Source: Cucumis sativus
Taxonomy: Eukaryota; Streptophyta; Magnoliopsida; Cucurbitales; Cucurbitaceae
Length of the DNA: 64,000 nucleotides
Reading direction: 5' to 3'
Assembly (NCBI RefSeq): GCF_000004075.3
Contig: NC_026655.2
Coordinates: 3,968,001-4,032,000, forward strand
The position numbers were made by a program, and so were the translations under genes. Below the pieces are notes generated by a model. That model searched no databases. It saw only the letters and a list, made by a program, of their open reading frames with translations, and was not told where the DNA came from. Position 1 is the stretch's first letter. The number at the start of each line of letters is the position of its first letter. Below, piece after piece: positions 48,668 to 60,605 of the stretch.

Positions 48668-49290
48668 ATGGCTTCTCCAAGGCTTCGTCTCTTCTTTCTC
48701 TTCGCTTTCGTTTTACTACGAGGTAATCAAACAACAACATCAGTTTTTATAAATGTATGTGTCGACGTCTTTTGTGATGTAAGTTTGTTGTTGTTGATTA
48801 CTTTTGTTAAATCATTACGGATATATCTCAAATACTCGAGTTTGTGAGTTTCTCACTCAGTTATATCGAACCAACTTGAAAATTTGTAGAAGGAATTTAA
48901 GAAGTAAAAGTGTATGTATGATAGCTTTTTGCTCAGCTTAAAATTTATGTAACTGTAGGTGGAGTTGCTGATGGAAGAAGCTATCCGGTTTCAACTCAAG
49001 TATTGGGTAAAGAAACGCAAGAAGATGTAATGAAAAAGATGGAAAGAATAAGAGTGAAAGAGCAAGATGGTTGTCGTTCTTCTCCAAGTACAACTGACTC
49101 GTCTGATAATCTTTATCAAAACAAGAAGAGAATTTTGAATGTAAAGTACAAATGGATTAACAAAAGAGATAAAAGTGAAGGTGGACATCTACTTAACGAT
49201 GAAGGTTCGAGATTTATAGCTTATAATGCCGATTATTTTGTTGCTAAACCTCATCCTCCAAAGAATAATGGAGGAGGGAAATATCTCTAA
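48668..49290 (+). CDS. RGF/GLV/CLEL-type secreted peptide precursor
   Basis: CDS join(48668..48722,48959..49290), 128 aa, GT-AG. Residues 1-~24 (MASPRLRLFFLFAFVLLRGG) are a signal peptide with basic start and Leu/Phe core, and the intron falls at its end. The middle is charged and poorly conserved. Near the C terminus is DYFVAKPHPPKNN (110-122), which fits the 13-residue RGF pattern D-Y-x5-H-P-P-x-x-N (compare DYSNPGHHPPRHN of RGF1). In that family Tyr is sulfated and Pro hydroxylated, and the cleaved peptide signals through RGI receptor kinases in root meristem growth and gravitropism. Odd points are Asn in place of the penultimate His and a GGGKYL tail after the motif. A CIF/PSY-type sulfated peptide is a less likely alternative. 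Confidence 0.75.
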
Positions 49291-50219
49291 CTATTTGTTT
49301 ATTTTCTAGTAGAAATTATATTGTTTCATATGATAGATTTCTAGATTATTTTTTTTGTTCATTGTAAGAATCTTAGTATAAATAAATGCTAAATCATTCA
49401 ATAACACAATTTCTTTACTAAATTAATCATTTCTATGTACAAAGAGTTTGCTCTTCAAATAATTAAAGATGCAATAAATAAAGTTAGTCAGTCTCTGTAG
49501 ATCAGTTCATGGGGTCAAGTTCAAATTTATGAGCAATTTCCATTCTTAGGATGTTTTACAAATGGCTTCATTATTAGTACTTTCCATTATTTTGGTCTAT
49601 ATATTGTATTTCTCAGGTTAACATAATTAGTGTATAATGTTATTTTATAGCAAACATATAATAATTCAATCATAATGAATATGTATTCCTTCTGTAAGAT
49701 TGATAAGGTTCAAATATATATATATATGAATGTTCGTATCAGCTCCCACATAATTGCTATACTACATAGTTTTTATTTAATTAATCGATGGTTAGTATAT
49801 TTGAAAACTCATACAACAACAACTATTAACATATATATATATATATATGTAGATTAAACTTTACTGTTATTTTAATAAACAATATCTATATATATGATGA
49901 TGAACATTCCCTTTTGAAAGTTGGGAATAAAATAGGGAAGAAAAGCATCTTATCCTTTGTCAAGTCAACTGTTAAAGATCAGCAAGAAATTAAAAAGAAA
50001 AAGAAAAGAAAAGAACCTGAAACCCATTGAAAAGAAATAACAATGATAAAAGAAAAGTTAATTAATTATATATATATATATCCTGATGGGATAATTTGGA
50101 TTTAGAAAAGTAGCTAAGCTAATGATCATGATGAAAAATACACATATATATATATTATGATATTTGTTCATCTTCTCTTCTTCTTCTTCTTCGTCATCTT
50201 CATGGTATATTAAAGTTGT

Positions 50220-50222
<3 letters not shown>
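49291..50222. other. Convergent spacer between the RGF-like and bZIP genes
   Basis: AT-rich with several (TA)n tracts; no gene recognised. Confidence 0.5.

Positions 50223-50284
<62 letters not shown>
50223..50284. repeat. (GA)n microsatellite abutting the bZIP stop codon
   Basis: About 30 GA units run directly up to the stop codon of the minus-strand bZIP gene (TAG at 50287-50285). The transcript's 3' UTR therefore starts with a ~60-base (CU)n tract. Confidence 0.95.
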
Positions 50285-50286
<2 letters not shown>

Positions 50287-51165
50287 AGGAAGAATTTGGT
50301 TCAGCTGCTGCTCTTCGATTATTTTTAATAATGGAGTTCCCAAAAGCATCTTCACAGTTTCTCAATGGCGTCAAGAAATCAGTTAGAATAATCTGAAGTG
50401 ATGATACTTTTCGTTTTAGCTCTGCATTCTCATGCAGGATTTGTTGGTTGCATTCCACCACTTGTATCAACTTCTCGGATAATTGTCGATTTGAAACCTC
50501 CAACTGTCCTACCTGACACGTATTAAATTTCAATCAACATCTCTATATTTATGACATCTTAATCATAACAACTACACAATAAAACACGAATTATGGCTAT
50601 CGAAATAACCATCCGAGAAGTGTGCATGGGGTGAAAAATTGAACTCTCGAACTTATACAGACGTTTATAATATTTGGTTTTTGCAATTATTATATACGTA
50701 GAGATTTGAAAATCTTGCCTGGTACTGCAACTCTTCGATTTGTTTCTTCTTTCTCATCCTTGACCTTCGTGCGGATTCCCGATTTGATATCATTCTTCGT
50801 AGCTTCCTCTCAGCCATTACGGTAAGATGATGATGACGGTGAACGTCGAGAACTTCAACGACGTCCAAAACGTTGTCGTTGCTATAACAAGAGGCGGAAT
50901 TGGGGGAGGAAAAGACATTAGAATTGTTGTTGTTGGTAGGGGTGTGGCTAGTAGTGATCATAGTAGATGGGAACACAATTTCTCTATGGATCAAATTACC
51001 ACAAGAACCATTTGACTCATGATCTTCATGATCATTATTATCACCTTCTGATCTTCTCATCATCGTCCTATTTGTTTCCATCATCAAATGTGAAGAACAA
51101 TGCCTTTTCAAGCAGCTTCCATTAAATGGATTTTCACCAAATCCCAAATCTTCATTCATCTCCAT
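50285..51165 (-). CDS. bZIP transcription factor (S-group-like) with an intron in the zipper
   Basis: CDS complement(join(50285..50512,50719..51165)), 224 aa. The basic region is residues 117-142 (MAERKLRRMISNRESARRSR MRKKKQ) with the N-x7-R signature at N128. The leucine zipper then has Leu, Leu, Leu, Val, Ile, Leu, Leu at successive seventh positions, starting at L146 and reaching VSSLQIIL. It binds ACGT-type sites as a dimer in the nucleus. The N terminus is polar, Asn/Ser/His-rich. The intron has a GC donor (TACCAG|GCAAGA) and an AG acceptor and splits the zipper after QYQ149. S-group bZIPs are usually intronless, so this is unusual. A GT donor 21 bases downstream would add seven residues (see findings). 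Position near BIM1 and MPB2C suggests relation to Arabidopsis bZIP75 (At5g08141 from memory). Confidence 0.87.
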
Positions 51166-53507
51166 TATTGAGAGAAAGAGAAAGAGAGATAGAGAGAGAG
51201 ATTGAAAGGTTAAAAAAGAAGAAAAAAAGTTCAATAAAAAGATGGATGGATGGTTATAAAATGAGAAGCCTTTTGTTTTGATTTTGAAGGCTCTTAGCTT
51301 CTTCTTCATTTGCTTTAAGAGAGAAGAAAAAGGGACCATTAGGGAAAAATTAAAGAGGTAGATGGGTAGCCATTTAAAGGTCAAAAAATTAATAGACTCA
51401 TCAAAAAGTGTTTTTTCTTAATAGGCAATCTTTTCCTTTAAAAAAAAAATTAATTATTATTTCCATGAAAAAATTACAAAATTCACACTCTTCTTTAACC
51501 GTCACACGATTGTAATTAAAACTATCACAAAAAATTTCACTTTTGTTGTCGACCGAAATAAAGCAAATTTTAGGGTTTAATTTTTACATTTGAAAGTTTG
51601 AAGGTGAATTTTGTGATTGATCGTATTGTTTATAAGATGCTCTTTTCATATATATATGTATATATATCGTTGTAATAATGTACCAAAAACTTGGAATAAT
51701 TTTTTTGCAATATATTTGCATGGCCTTTTCACTTATAAAATGTACATTAACCAGAAAATTATTCTAAATGTTTTTGATAAAAAAAAAAAAAAAAAAATAG
51801 AGAGGATTGCTTAGAACATTTCTTCTACCTCTCATGTCTATATCACCACACAATTTTCTTTTTTTCTTTTTGATATTGACATATGCCAATATTCCTACCA
51901 AAATCATATGCAAATCCTAAATGATAATGTTATTTCCCATCTCATTTATTTATTCATTCATTCATTCATTTCCATCAAATCTCTAAAATAAAATTAAATA
52001 ATAATAAGCATATGCTATAAACTTTTCTTTTTCAATCTCCCACCCACTATGCCACATCTTTGATTCATTTAAGGAAACTTTGTAAGAAAAAAAATATATA
52101 TATATCATTGGAGAAAGTGTTAGTGCTTTAATTCAAATCCAATTTTAGTATTAATTGATTAATTTGACCACTATTGTATAGAATTAATAACTTAATTAGG
52201 AAAATTAATTGCTGTTTTGTCCTTATAAAGGTTTTCAATTAAGTATGTGGTTAATTAATTGCTTCCAACTCACACCCATGTTTGCAAAAATTTAAATAAT
52301 TTTGTCCTTAGGCTTATTCTAAGCTATAGTTTCCATTTATGATATGATATATATTGGCCCCCCCTAACATTTAATGTTAGTATTATTATTTTAAAGAATA
52401 TGTCTCCATAAAAATAAAACCATAGCTTTATATTTAGCTAATGAAGAAGGGGCCCTTTGTTGTGTTAAGTTTATGGCAAAAACTTGGTTTAAGAAGCAAT
52501 AGTATTTCTTCATCAATTAATCACTTCAATTTCAAAACTTTGCTCATTAATTAAGTGGGTGTGTTCTTGGGGAATTTGTGTTGGAAATGTACCAAAAGGA
52601 ATAAATTGTAAAACCCCTTGGAGTTTATATATATATATATATATTATTTAGTTGTTTATTATTTGTGAGAATTAGTATATATTTAGTATAAAGTGTGGAT
52701 TGATTAGTGAATTATTATATATTTTTAGATGATTATTCTAGTTTTTTTTTTCTTTTTAATAAAAGTTATTATTTATGTAGATGATCGAAAAGTCAAACCG
52801 TGCGTAACAATATAGGTTTTGCTTGTTCGTCACTTCATTTTATTTGTTTAATCGTAAAGAAGTCGAAAGGTCCATTAAGAACTTGTATAGCGAATATTGT
52901 TTATAAACTAGTTCATTTTTTTAATTTACTTTTTATCAATATAGTCAAATTTTCAAAACTTAAAAAAAAAAGTAGCTTTTAAAAATTTAGCTAAGAATTC
53001 AATGGATTGAGAAAATTATACTAAATTAATTAAAGCTATTTGATTAAATACTAAATAATAATAAAAGATGTTATTTAACTAATTATCTCATAAAGGATTT
53101 ACATAGAATATATGAACGAATTTTAGAGTAAATTCCCCTAAACCTAAATTTAGAGTTCTATTTTTCTTCTTAAACCAAATTAAAGGAAGAAAAAAAAGAA
53201 TATTTTTATTTTGTGAATTTTTGTGTATATTCTCATAAAACATAAAAAAAGCAAAACCAATGGAATCAAACCTAACAAATTTATTATTAAGAAAAATTAT
53301 TCTTTAGCCACTAAGAAAATAATTAATGGGTGTGGTTGGGGGAAGATAAAATCTCACCCTATATGTCTATTAAAAGCATTTAAAATTCCATTTCTACCAA
53401 AATTACACAAAATATAAACCCAATTAAAAACATTCCCTTTTAGCTTAAATAGTAACATAATATGAAAATTGATATTGATTAATATTAAGATCATATGCTA
53501 TAAACAA

Positions 53508-53775
53508 TGGTATAATTATAAATGCTAAGGCTATAGTTCAAATCTTATAATTGACCCAATAAAGGAGAGATTATGACATTAAACTTATAGCTAAAATTTG
53601 AACTTTGCGTGTGAAAATCAAATCAAATCAAATATCATTGAAGAAATTATCCGAAATGAAAGAATTAATGATATTATTAGTATGAAATTGTTGAGACTTC
53701 GATATCTTATGCGTTGTTTTTTTAGTAAAACACCTAAAATGGGATATTTCCAATGTTATACTTACTACAATTATT
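53508..53775 (+). repeat. Dispersed repeat, copy 1 (partner at 63490-63750)
   Basis: It shares with the partner ggtata-ttataaatgc, aaatcttataattgaccca, gattatgacattaaact, gaaatgaaa-aattaatgat, attattagtatgaaatt, gatatcttatg and gggatatt-cc in the same order and orientation, about 10 kb apart. No coding capacity. Probably two copies of a non-autonomous element. Confidence 0.7.
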
Positions 53776-54513
53776 ATTTATATTGCTTTCATATTTGGAT
53801 ATAATATTTTACTAGACTTTACATATTTATATATATAACTAAGTGATGAATTTAATTTAAACCCTTAATAGTTTTACAATTAATTAACTCTCAATTTCTA
53901 CAATTAAACCTTTGAGCCTATAAGTTGGATTTTGCAAAGAAAATTGGTGTTAATGTGATGAAATGGGGTTTGGTTTACAAGTAGATTGGGCTTTCTTTCT
54001 ACTTTCTAATATTGGGCCCTCGATATCAATCTAGATAACCGTAAAAATGGCAAAATAATACCGTACAATTTGAAAAATAGCAAAATTTAAAAATAATTTG
54101 ATTTTTAGCAAAATCGCATAAGTAGATTTTTCTTTACAATTTTTCAACCGATTTTACTCCTTAATAGTCTACAACTCATTTTTTCAGTTATAGTATATTT
54201 GTGCAGCGTATATTTGCATATAATTCAATTTGATAATAATATTAAATAGATATTTATGTTTTAGATTGATCTCATTTAACCAATATAGGTTAGATTCATG
54301 CCATCAATTTATAAAGTTATCGGATTTGTACACTTCAAATCAAATGCTTAACAAATTATTTTTAATAATATCTATTTATTTCACACTATTTAATTTACAC
54401 CATAAAATCATTGATAATATTATTCCTTCAAGGTACGTTGCATAACTTTTGCTTAATGATGCCAAATATCATATATAATGTATGTGCAAACTACAATCAT
54501 TTGGGAAAACATT

Positions 54514-55350
54514 AACTATGATATTTTCGGAATTGACAATATTTTCCCAACATCTTCTAAATATATGCCTATAATTCATAATAAATTTTTGGATTTTTAG
54601 TATTTCAATCAAATTAATTAACATTTATTTATTTAATTCTTAAAAGTTGTTTAATAAAGATTCCCCTAAAAAATTGCCAAAAGATCGTTCCTTTTTCATT
54701 AGATTTCATAATATTTTGAATTCAAATATTACAAAATCTAATTCATAAAATAATGACAATAACTAATACAATATTTTTCGTATAATTTATAATTCAAAAT
54801 ATTTTTAAAAGATTATTAGATAATAAATAGTACGTATGAATATAAAAAATGGTTATGAGAATTTCAACCATTTTCGAGTCATTATATTTCATCTATACAA
54901 TCATGCTAATTATGATTATACACTTATTTTGGTTGATTTTTATTTTAAAAAATAATTTATTGTGTCTCTTGTATCGAATAATTATTTGTTCACCTTGTGT
55001 TTTTTAATTACGTTAATATTCATATTTATTTTAATTAAACGTTTTATTTTGTTTGTGACGTTTTATTTCCAATCATCCTTGCTATGCATATCTGAGTATA
55101 ATATGTGTTTTACAGATACGGTGTATTTACATGATACAAATAATGAGACCAAATACCACATAGTCACATATACAATGTATTTACAAAAATGTGAACTAAT
55201 TTATGATATTTTCGAAATCGGCAAGATTTCCCCAAATAACTCCTAAATATATGTCCATAATTCATAACTAATTTTCGGATTTTTAATATTTAAATCAAAT
55301 TAGTTAACATTTATTTATTTAATTCATAAAACTTATGTTTAATAAATATT
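54514..55350 (+). repeat. Pair of ~150-bp direct repeats
   Basis: 54514-54665 and 55198-55350 share tgatattttcg-aat, ccataattcataa-taattt (with small changes), tcggatttttaatattt and gttaacatttatttattta in one order, with ~685 bases between starts. The DNA between is AT-rich without a recognised gene. This could be a tandem duplication or the ends of a decayed element; ends were not resolved. Confidence 0.65.
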
Positions 55351-56380
55351 TCCCTTGAAAAATTGGTAATCACTAATTTAAATTTGAATTTGTTATATTT
55401 TAAACAATTTATTATATTTTATTATATGCAATATTTTCAAATTTGTTATATTTTAAACCATTTATTAACAATTTATTAAATTAGAGGTAAGATATATTTT
55501 TAATAATTTGAATTTAAAATTTATAATTTAATTATGCTTTAATGACATTTTTGCAATTATTTGAATCTTCTTCTTTTAGGTTTTATTAGAGAAAAGAAAA
55601 GAATGAGATTGAGAGAGGGGCAGTCGACCATAGACAAACACAATGAGATAGATAAATTTTTTCTTCCAAACAAGAGAGAAGAAGAGCTCAAATGAATCTC
55701 AAATGTATGAAGAACTTGAAGAACTCACCGATTTGAGTAGACGAACTCACCAATGTATGCGAGTCTTGACTTCTATGATATAATTTCATGATTTTATCTT
55801 TATTATAGTATCAACAATGCTCCCCTTTTGAATACTTTGATAAATTGATGGTTTTAAATGGTTTTCAAACTTCCTCTAGGGTTTCGAATGAAAGTAGTAA
55901 GTAAGTGGCCGAAATTCAAGGGGAAAAAATGACCACTTGTAGAGATTTTAAAATTTGAGCTTCCCATTAATGACAATTTTTATAATCTTTATGTTTTTTG
56001 GGAAAAAATTTTATGTAGCATGTATGTTATTTCAATTACAATGTATTTGAGGTTTATGTAAACAATTGTATTTTACATATTGGTTAGGGGCATTTGAGGG
56101 ATTGTTTTATTTATTTATTTTTCTAATTTTTATGTTTTGCTATTTTAACAATTTAAATTTATTTTTGCTATTTTGTCAAAGTAAAAGTCATAATTTGATA
56201 CTAATATTTGTTGATGTATATATGTGTTTGTTAATAAGATTGTATAACGTTCTTGTCTATTTTTATTTGATTTGATTTAATGTTTTTATTTTATTGTAAT
56301 TGTTAGTTGGCTCATTACTAGAAAAGCACGTTTGAAAATCTATTTTGGATAATTATAATTGATGGTCATTTTAAGAATAA

Positions 56381-56615
56381 TAATTAAGAATATAACAATA
56401 TTTAAAAATAATTGTAAATATAACAAAATTATCACCGATAGACTTGTACTGTTGATAGACTGTATGGTCTATTAGTGATAGACCAATATTTAGACTTCTA
56501 TCATTGATAGAATTTGATAAATTTTGCTACATTTGTAATTTTTTTAAAATGTTGCTATATACTTAATTATTTTGAATCTAATCGCTAAATTTACAACTAT
56601 TCCAACCATTTTTAT
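56381..56615. mobile_element. MITE-like palindromic repeat (tatcagtgata family), second copy
   Basis: It contains accgatagacttg, gttgatagactg, attagtgatagacc and ctatcattgatagaatttga in series. Flanks are of the aaatataacaaaatt and gctaaatttacaactattcc type. It resembles 6605-6760. I recall such segments as common in cucurbit intergenic DNA. No coding capacity; exact ends unresolved. Confidence 0.55.
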
Positions 56616-58359
56616 CTACCATAAATATTGACTCAACTCCCAACGTGGATGATTTTGAATTTCTTTTCTTTTTTATTAATTTTCATAATTATCTATTCAT
56701 ATTTATTTTGTATTGCTTAATTTTATTTATTTATTTATCTACTTTTAATTTTTCCTTACTTTATTATTATTTTTTTAAATGTGTAGTTTGATTTAATTTT
56801 GAATTTTGAAATTTTTTAATATTTAGATTTATGTATTATTTAATTTTCAAATTTCATAATTAAATTTAAATTTTATTTTATTTAAAACAATTGAATTGAA
56901 CGACAAATAATATCTCAAATCAAAATTTAATAACATAGCGTTAATAAAATTTAGTGCAATTTTTTTTTATTAATTTTACCATAGAATTTATATTTATATT
57001 TGACAATGTTAATGTTTTATAATTGTTTTAAATATTTTAATGAATTATATAAATGTTATGAAAAATAATAAAAAAATGATTGTAAAACAAGTTTGTGTTT
57101 CTATTTCAATTTTTTAAGAAATAGGAAACAATAATAAATATAAAAAATTGTCCCATTTCTTGATCTTAAAAGAGAAGGGACAAGAAATAAGAAATAGAAA
57201 AGGAAAACGTTATATCAAATTGACAGCAATTATAGGTAATTTCTAAATAATACAATTTTTTTTAACACATACTAAAATTGACAAGTAAAATGTATCAAGT
57301 ATTAATCAAACTATCATTTTTTCGAATGTCAAGAAAGAATTACATTTTGACAACTAAAAATTGTCAAGTTATGCAATACTTTTATCGTATCTAGACACTT
57401 GACACTTAAAATAAGTGAACGTACGCGACATTTGTAAAATTAGTATAAAAAATTGTATGATAATAAAATCAATTTCACAATATTTTCTAGATTGTAAAAA
57501 TAACAAATTTAAAAATGAATAACCGTTTAAGTATGAAAATTGAATATAAAACCGACAAAAAAAAAAGAAAAAAAGTGGGGCTTTACTTTGAAAATTGGTC
57601 AATCACCACACTTTACATCATATGTCTAATAGTGAATGAATTTTATTTTTTTCTTTCAACCTTCAACTATATCTGGTCAAGACTTTATGTAATAACAACA
57701 ATTTTAAATTGACTTCCTGCACCTTAATTTTCTTTTATGTCCTTTTTTAATATAAAAAGTTTACAAAAAATAATATTTTTAGAAATAAAAAAATAAATTA
57801 AACTATTTACAAGTTATAGCAAAATCGATAATGTGAGAGAAGACATGTGCTTTGATGACGTGAAGGTCGTTATTACTTATTTTATAAAATCAAACCTACA
57901 AGAAAAGTGGAAAATGATTGATGAATAACACTACCCTTTAAATATATAAAAAATTAAACTCTTTGTCAAAAATGGACTTGTCTATGTTGAGGATAGAGAC
58001 CTCAAATGTGTGTATATATATATTTTTTCATCTTTTAAAAATAAATTATTCAAATCTTCTATGGAATCCTAGCTCATTTTTGTTATTTTTGTCGATTTCT
58101 TCTCGTTCTTCAACCCAAAATATTCTTTCACATTGCTCAGCCACTCCCTTTCTTTCTTGCTTTTGTCTAAAAATTCTTCCACGTTAGATGTAACGATATT
58201 GTTTCCCTAATTCAACTGTGCAAACTGCTTCTCTACTCCAATCTATTTATCAAAGACATGCACAGAAAATATCAGAAAGGAAGGGGTTCGATCATTCCTC
58301 TAGATTCAATGCTTCAAATTTAATCAACTTTAAATTTCTTCATATGGTTGCCCATTAAG

Positions 58360-58367
58360 TATAAATA
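58360..58367 (+). promoter_or_regulatory. TATA box of membrane-protein gene copy A
   Basis: TATAAATA followed by aggccacac lies 77 bases before the start codon. The surrounding ~80 bases are conserved with copy B. Confidence 0.65.
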
Positions 58368-58443
58368 AGGCCACACCTCAGTTGGCGCCTCCCATTTTGT
58401 TTTCTGTGCATATTACAAACTTGATTAATTAGAAAGAAGAAGA

Positions 58444-58923
58444 ATGTTGGGTTGGTGTGCTTTGATTGTGGCCGTGGGGGCTTGGTTTAGACAGCCGTAT
58501 TGTGGAGCGAGGAGAAGCTTGGAAATAGTGGCGGAGACGGTGGAGGAGAGGAAAGAATTTATTATAGGATTATGTGTATCATCGGCAATAGGGATAGTAA
58601 CAACGTCTGTTCAAATCAAAACCAAGCTTCCAAATTCATTTCAGTGTCTGTCCATGCCTATTTTGCTGTGTTTTGTGTCTGTTGTGTTTGCAAGAATGAT
58701 CGAATCAGTTTTCAGAACACTTTCAGAGATTCTGTATTGTGTTGGAGATTTCATGTGCGCTACAACCTGTTTCATTGCCACGGCCATTTCCTATGACGAC
58801 GCACATTTTCATACCATCGTCATTGTCCTTTACTCAATCTTCTGTATCATCTGCATTATCTTCATCATCTTCATCTCCATCACCCACAACGACCCTTCAT
58901 CACCTTCCTCCTCCAATATCTAG
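58444..58923 (+). CDS. Unrecognised four-helix membrane protein, tandem copy A
   Basis: Intronless frame of 159 aa. I do not recognise the family. A short amphipathic N terminus (WFRQPYCGARRSLEIVAETV) is followed by four likely membrane helices: ~40-57 (FIIGLCVSSAIGIVTTSV), ~68-86 (LSMPILLCFVSVVFARM), ~95-117 (ILYCVGDFMCATTCFIATAI) and ~123-148 (a Ile/Cys/Phe run), then a Ser/Pro tail. The copy at 60606 is about two-thirds identical by eye. The strongest conservation is in helices 1-3 and the loop KT-LPNSFQ, and substitutions look protein-conserving, so the frame is probably real. The promoter and 3' flank were duplicated too. No function is proposed. Confidence 0.75.
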   Translation: MLGWCALIVAVGAWFRQPYCGARRSLEIVAETVEERKEFIIGLCVSSAIGIVTTSVQIKTKLPNSFQCLSMPILLCFVSVVFARMIESVFRTLSEILYCVGDFMCATTCFIATAISYDDAHFHTIVIVLYSIFCIICIIFIIFISITHNDPSSPSSSNI

Positions 58924-60530
58924 CTTCCTCTTTAATTTGACACACCATAATCTATCAAACCAAAATCACTAAGTTTCTTCGTCCTATAATACATCTTCTT
59001 TTTTTTTTTTCCATTTTCATTTCACTTCTTGGGAGTTCCATTGGGTTGTGTTGGTTCCTTAATCAAAAACAATCTGAAGATATTCTGATGCAGAAGCTTT
59101 ATTATTGTTTTATTATTTTGATCTTTTAGTATAATAGACTGTTATTGTCGGGTCGTGTTGGTTCATTTGCAGTTTGAAAAATAAAAAGAAAACATATGAT
59201 TCATCATCTTTTTATATAGTTTTTAGGAGATAGTTATTGTGAAATAAAAAAGCAGCTCTCGATTGACATATGCATTTTAATATTTGGCTGCAGATACGTT
59301 TGGAACTTGGAAGAACAGAGACGCATGTGAAAAAGTATAGTATTTTGTTGGGCTTCTTTCATTTGACCCAAGCCCACAATTCATTTTAGGTTAAGTTTTT
59401 TATTATGCAAATTCACTCATAAAAAACAGTGAGTGAAAAATTAGCAAATTCCACGCAGTTCGATCGAGCTGAAATTTTGATAGTGTATTCTTGACATGAG
59501 GGTCTTCAATGGTGGAGATTTTGTTTGGAACTATCTATAGTCAAATTCTACTGGATAGTTGGCTGCCATATATTGTGAGATCTTTCTATTTTTTTTCATT
59601 GTTATTGTCGTTTGTTGTCGGGATTATTATTGATCTCGAAATATTTGCCTGTAGTTGTGACTATGGAGAACTTTGTTGTACCCATTAAAGATTATAACGG
59701 AGATTTTAACTTTGGTTCATGATTTTTTACCCCTCACATTGAGAGATGAAAAACCCTACAATCTTCAAAGTAATTAGGAACTCTTTTGTTATATGAACAA
59801 TTATCAATCTTTTAATAACCACTAGCAAATTGATTTCAAGGAAGAGTATATATGAACTATCCAATATCAGAATGGTTGCATCATTTTGCTTTGAAAAGAA
59901 GGTGATGGATTTTTATTTTATATGAAAAGAAATTAATGCAAGGCAACATTTACTGAAGTCTTCAAGATTAGAACTCTAATTCTTGTGAAACATAACATGG
60001 TTTTGCCTTTAGTTTATGATTTTCTAATATAAATGAACAACAATAGTGTTCAATATTTAAAAAGAAAATCACAATATGATGCATGTAGTAAAATAAATTT
60101 ATCAATGTTCAGATTGTTTGTGTCGTTTATTCAAAAGAATGAAAAAATAAAGTTGAAAGGAAGTCAATTAATTATACTTGTAGTTTAAAGAAAAAGTTAA
60201 ATTTTTATTTATATACACATATAACTATCTACTAATTTATTTTATTTGAAACACTAATTGAATATTTGTAATTGAGTTTCAATTTATTGTTATGAAATAA
60301 ATTAGATTACAACGATTTTTTAGTACAATTTATTAATGCTAACATTGTTCTATACATGTGTTAATTATTTGGTTAATAAATGATTATCCTCTCCAATCAA
60401 AACGGGTTAATTTCTAAATAATACAAAATTGTGTTCTTTAGGCAACTTAATTAAAAGGAAAAAGAAGAAGAATATAACATGGTTGTGCTTAATTTGATTT
60501 GTATTTTTTTTTTTTTTTTTGCCCATTTAT
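58924..60530. other. Spacer between tandem membrane-protein genes
   Basis: Contains the copy A 3' UTR and AT-rich DNA; no gene seen. Confidence 0.5.
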
Positions 60531-60538
60531 TGTAAATA
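60531..60538 (+). promoter_or_regulatory. Altered TATA box of membrane-protein gene copy B
   Basis: At the position matching copy A's TATAAATA, copy B has TGTAAATA, followed by the same aggccacac. The altered base may weaken transcription. Confidence 0.5.
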
Positions 60539-60605
60539 AGGCCACACATTAATTTGCTCTCATTTTCTTTTCTTGGTATTACAAACTTAATTAAAAAGAA
60601 GAAAA

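Larger units (their letters stand above)
51166..58359. other. 7-kb gene-free AT-rich spacer
   Basis: No convincing coding exon on either strand. It carries dispersed and direct repeats (listed separately), many (TA)n and A/T runs, and an odd less AT-rich island near 55590-55770. It looks like decayed transposon-derived DNA. Confidence 0.5.

Noticed and set aside
51166-58359. Possible retroelement or other virus-like element in the large spacer
   Set aside because: No protease, polymerase, integrase, capsid or envelope-like coding segment and no clear long terminal repeats were seen.
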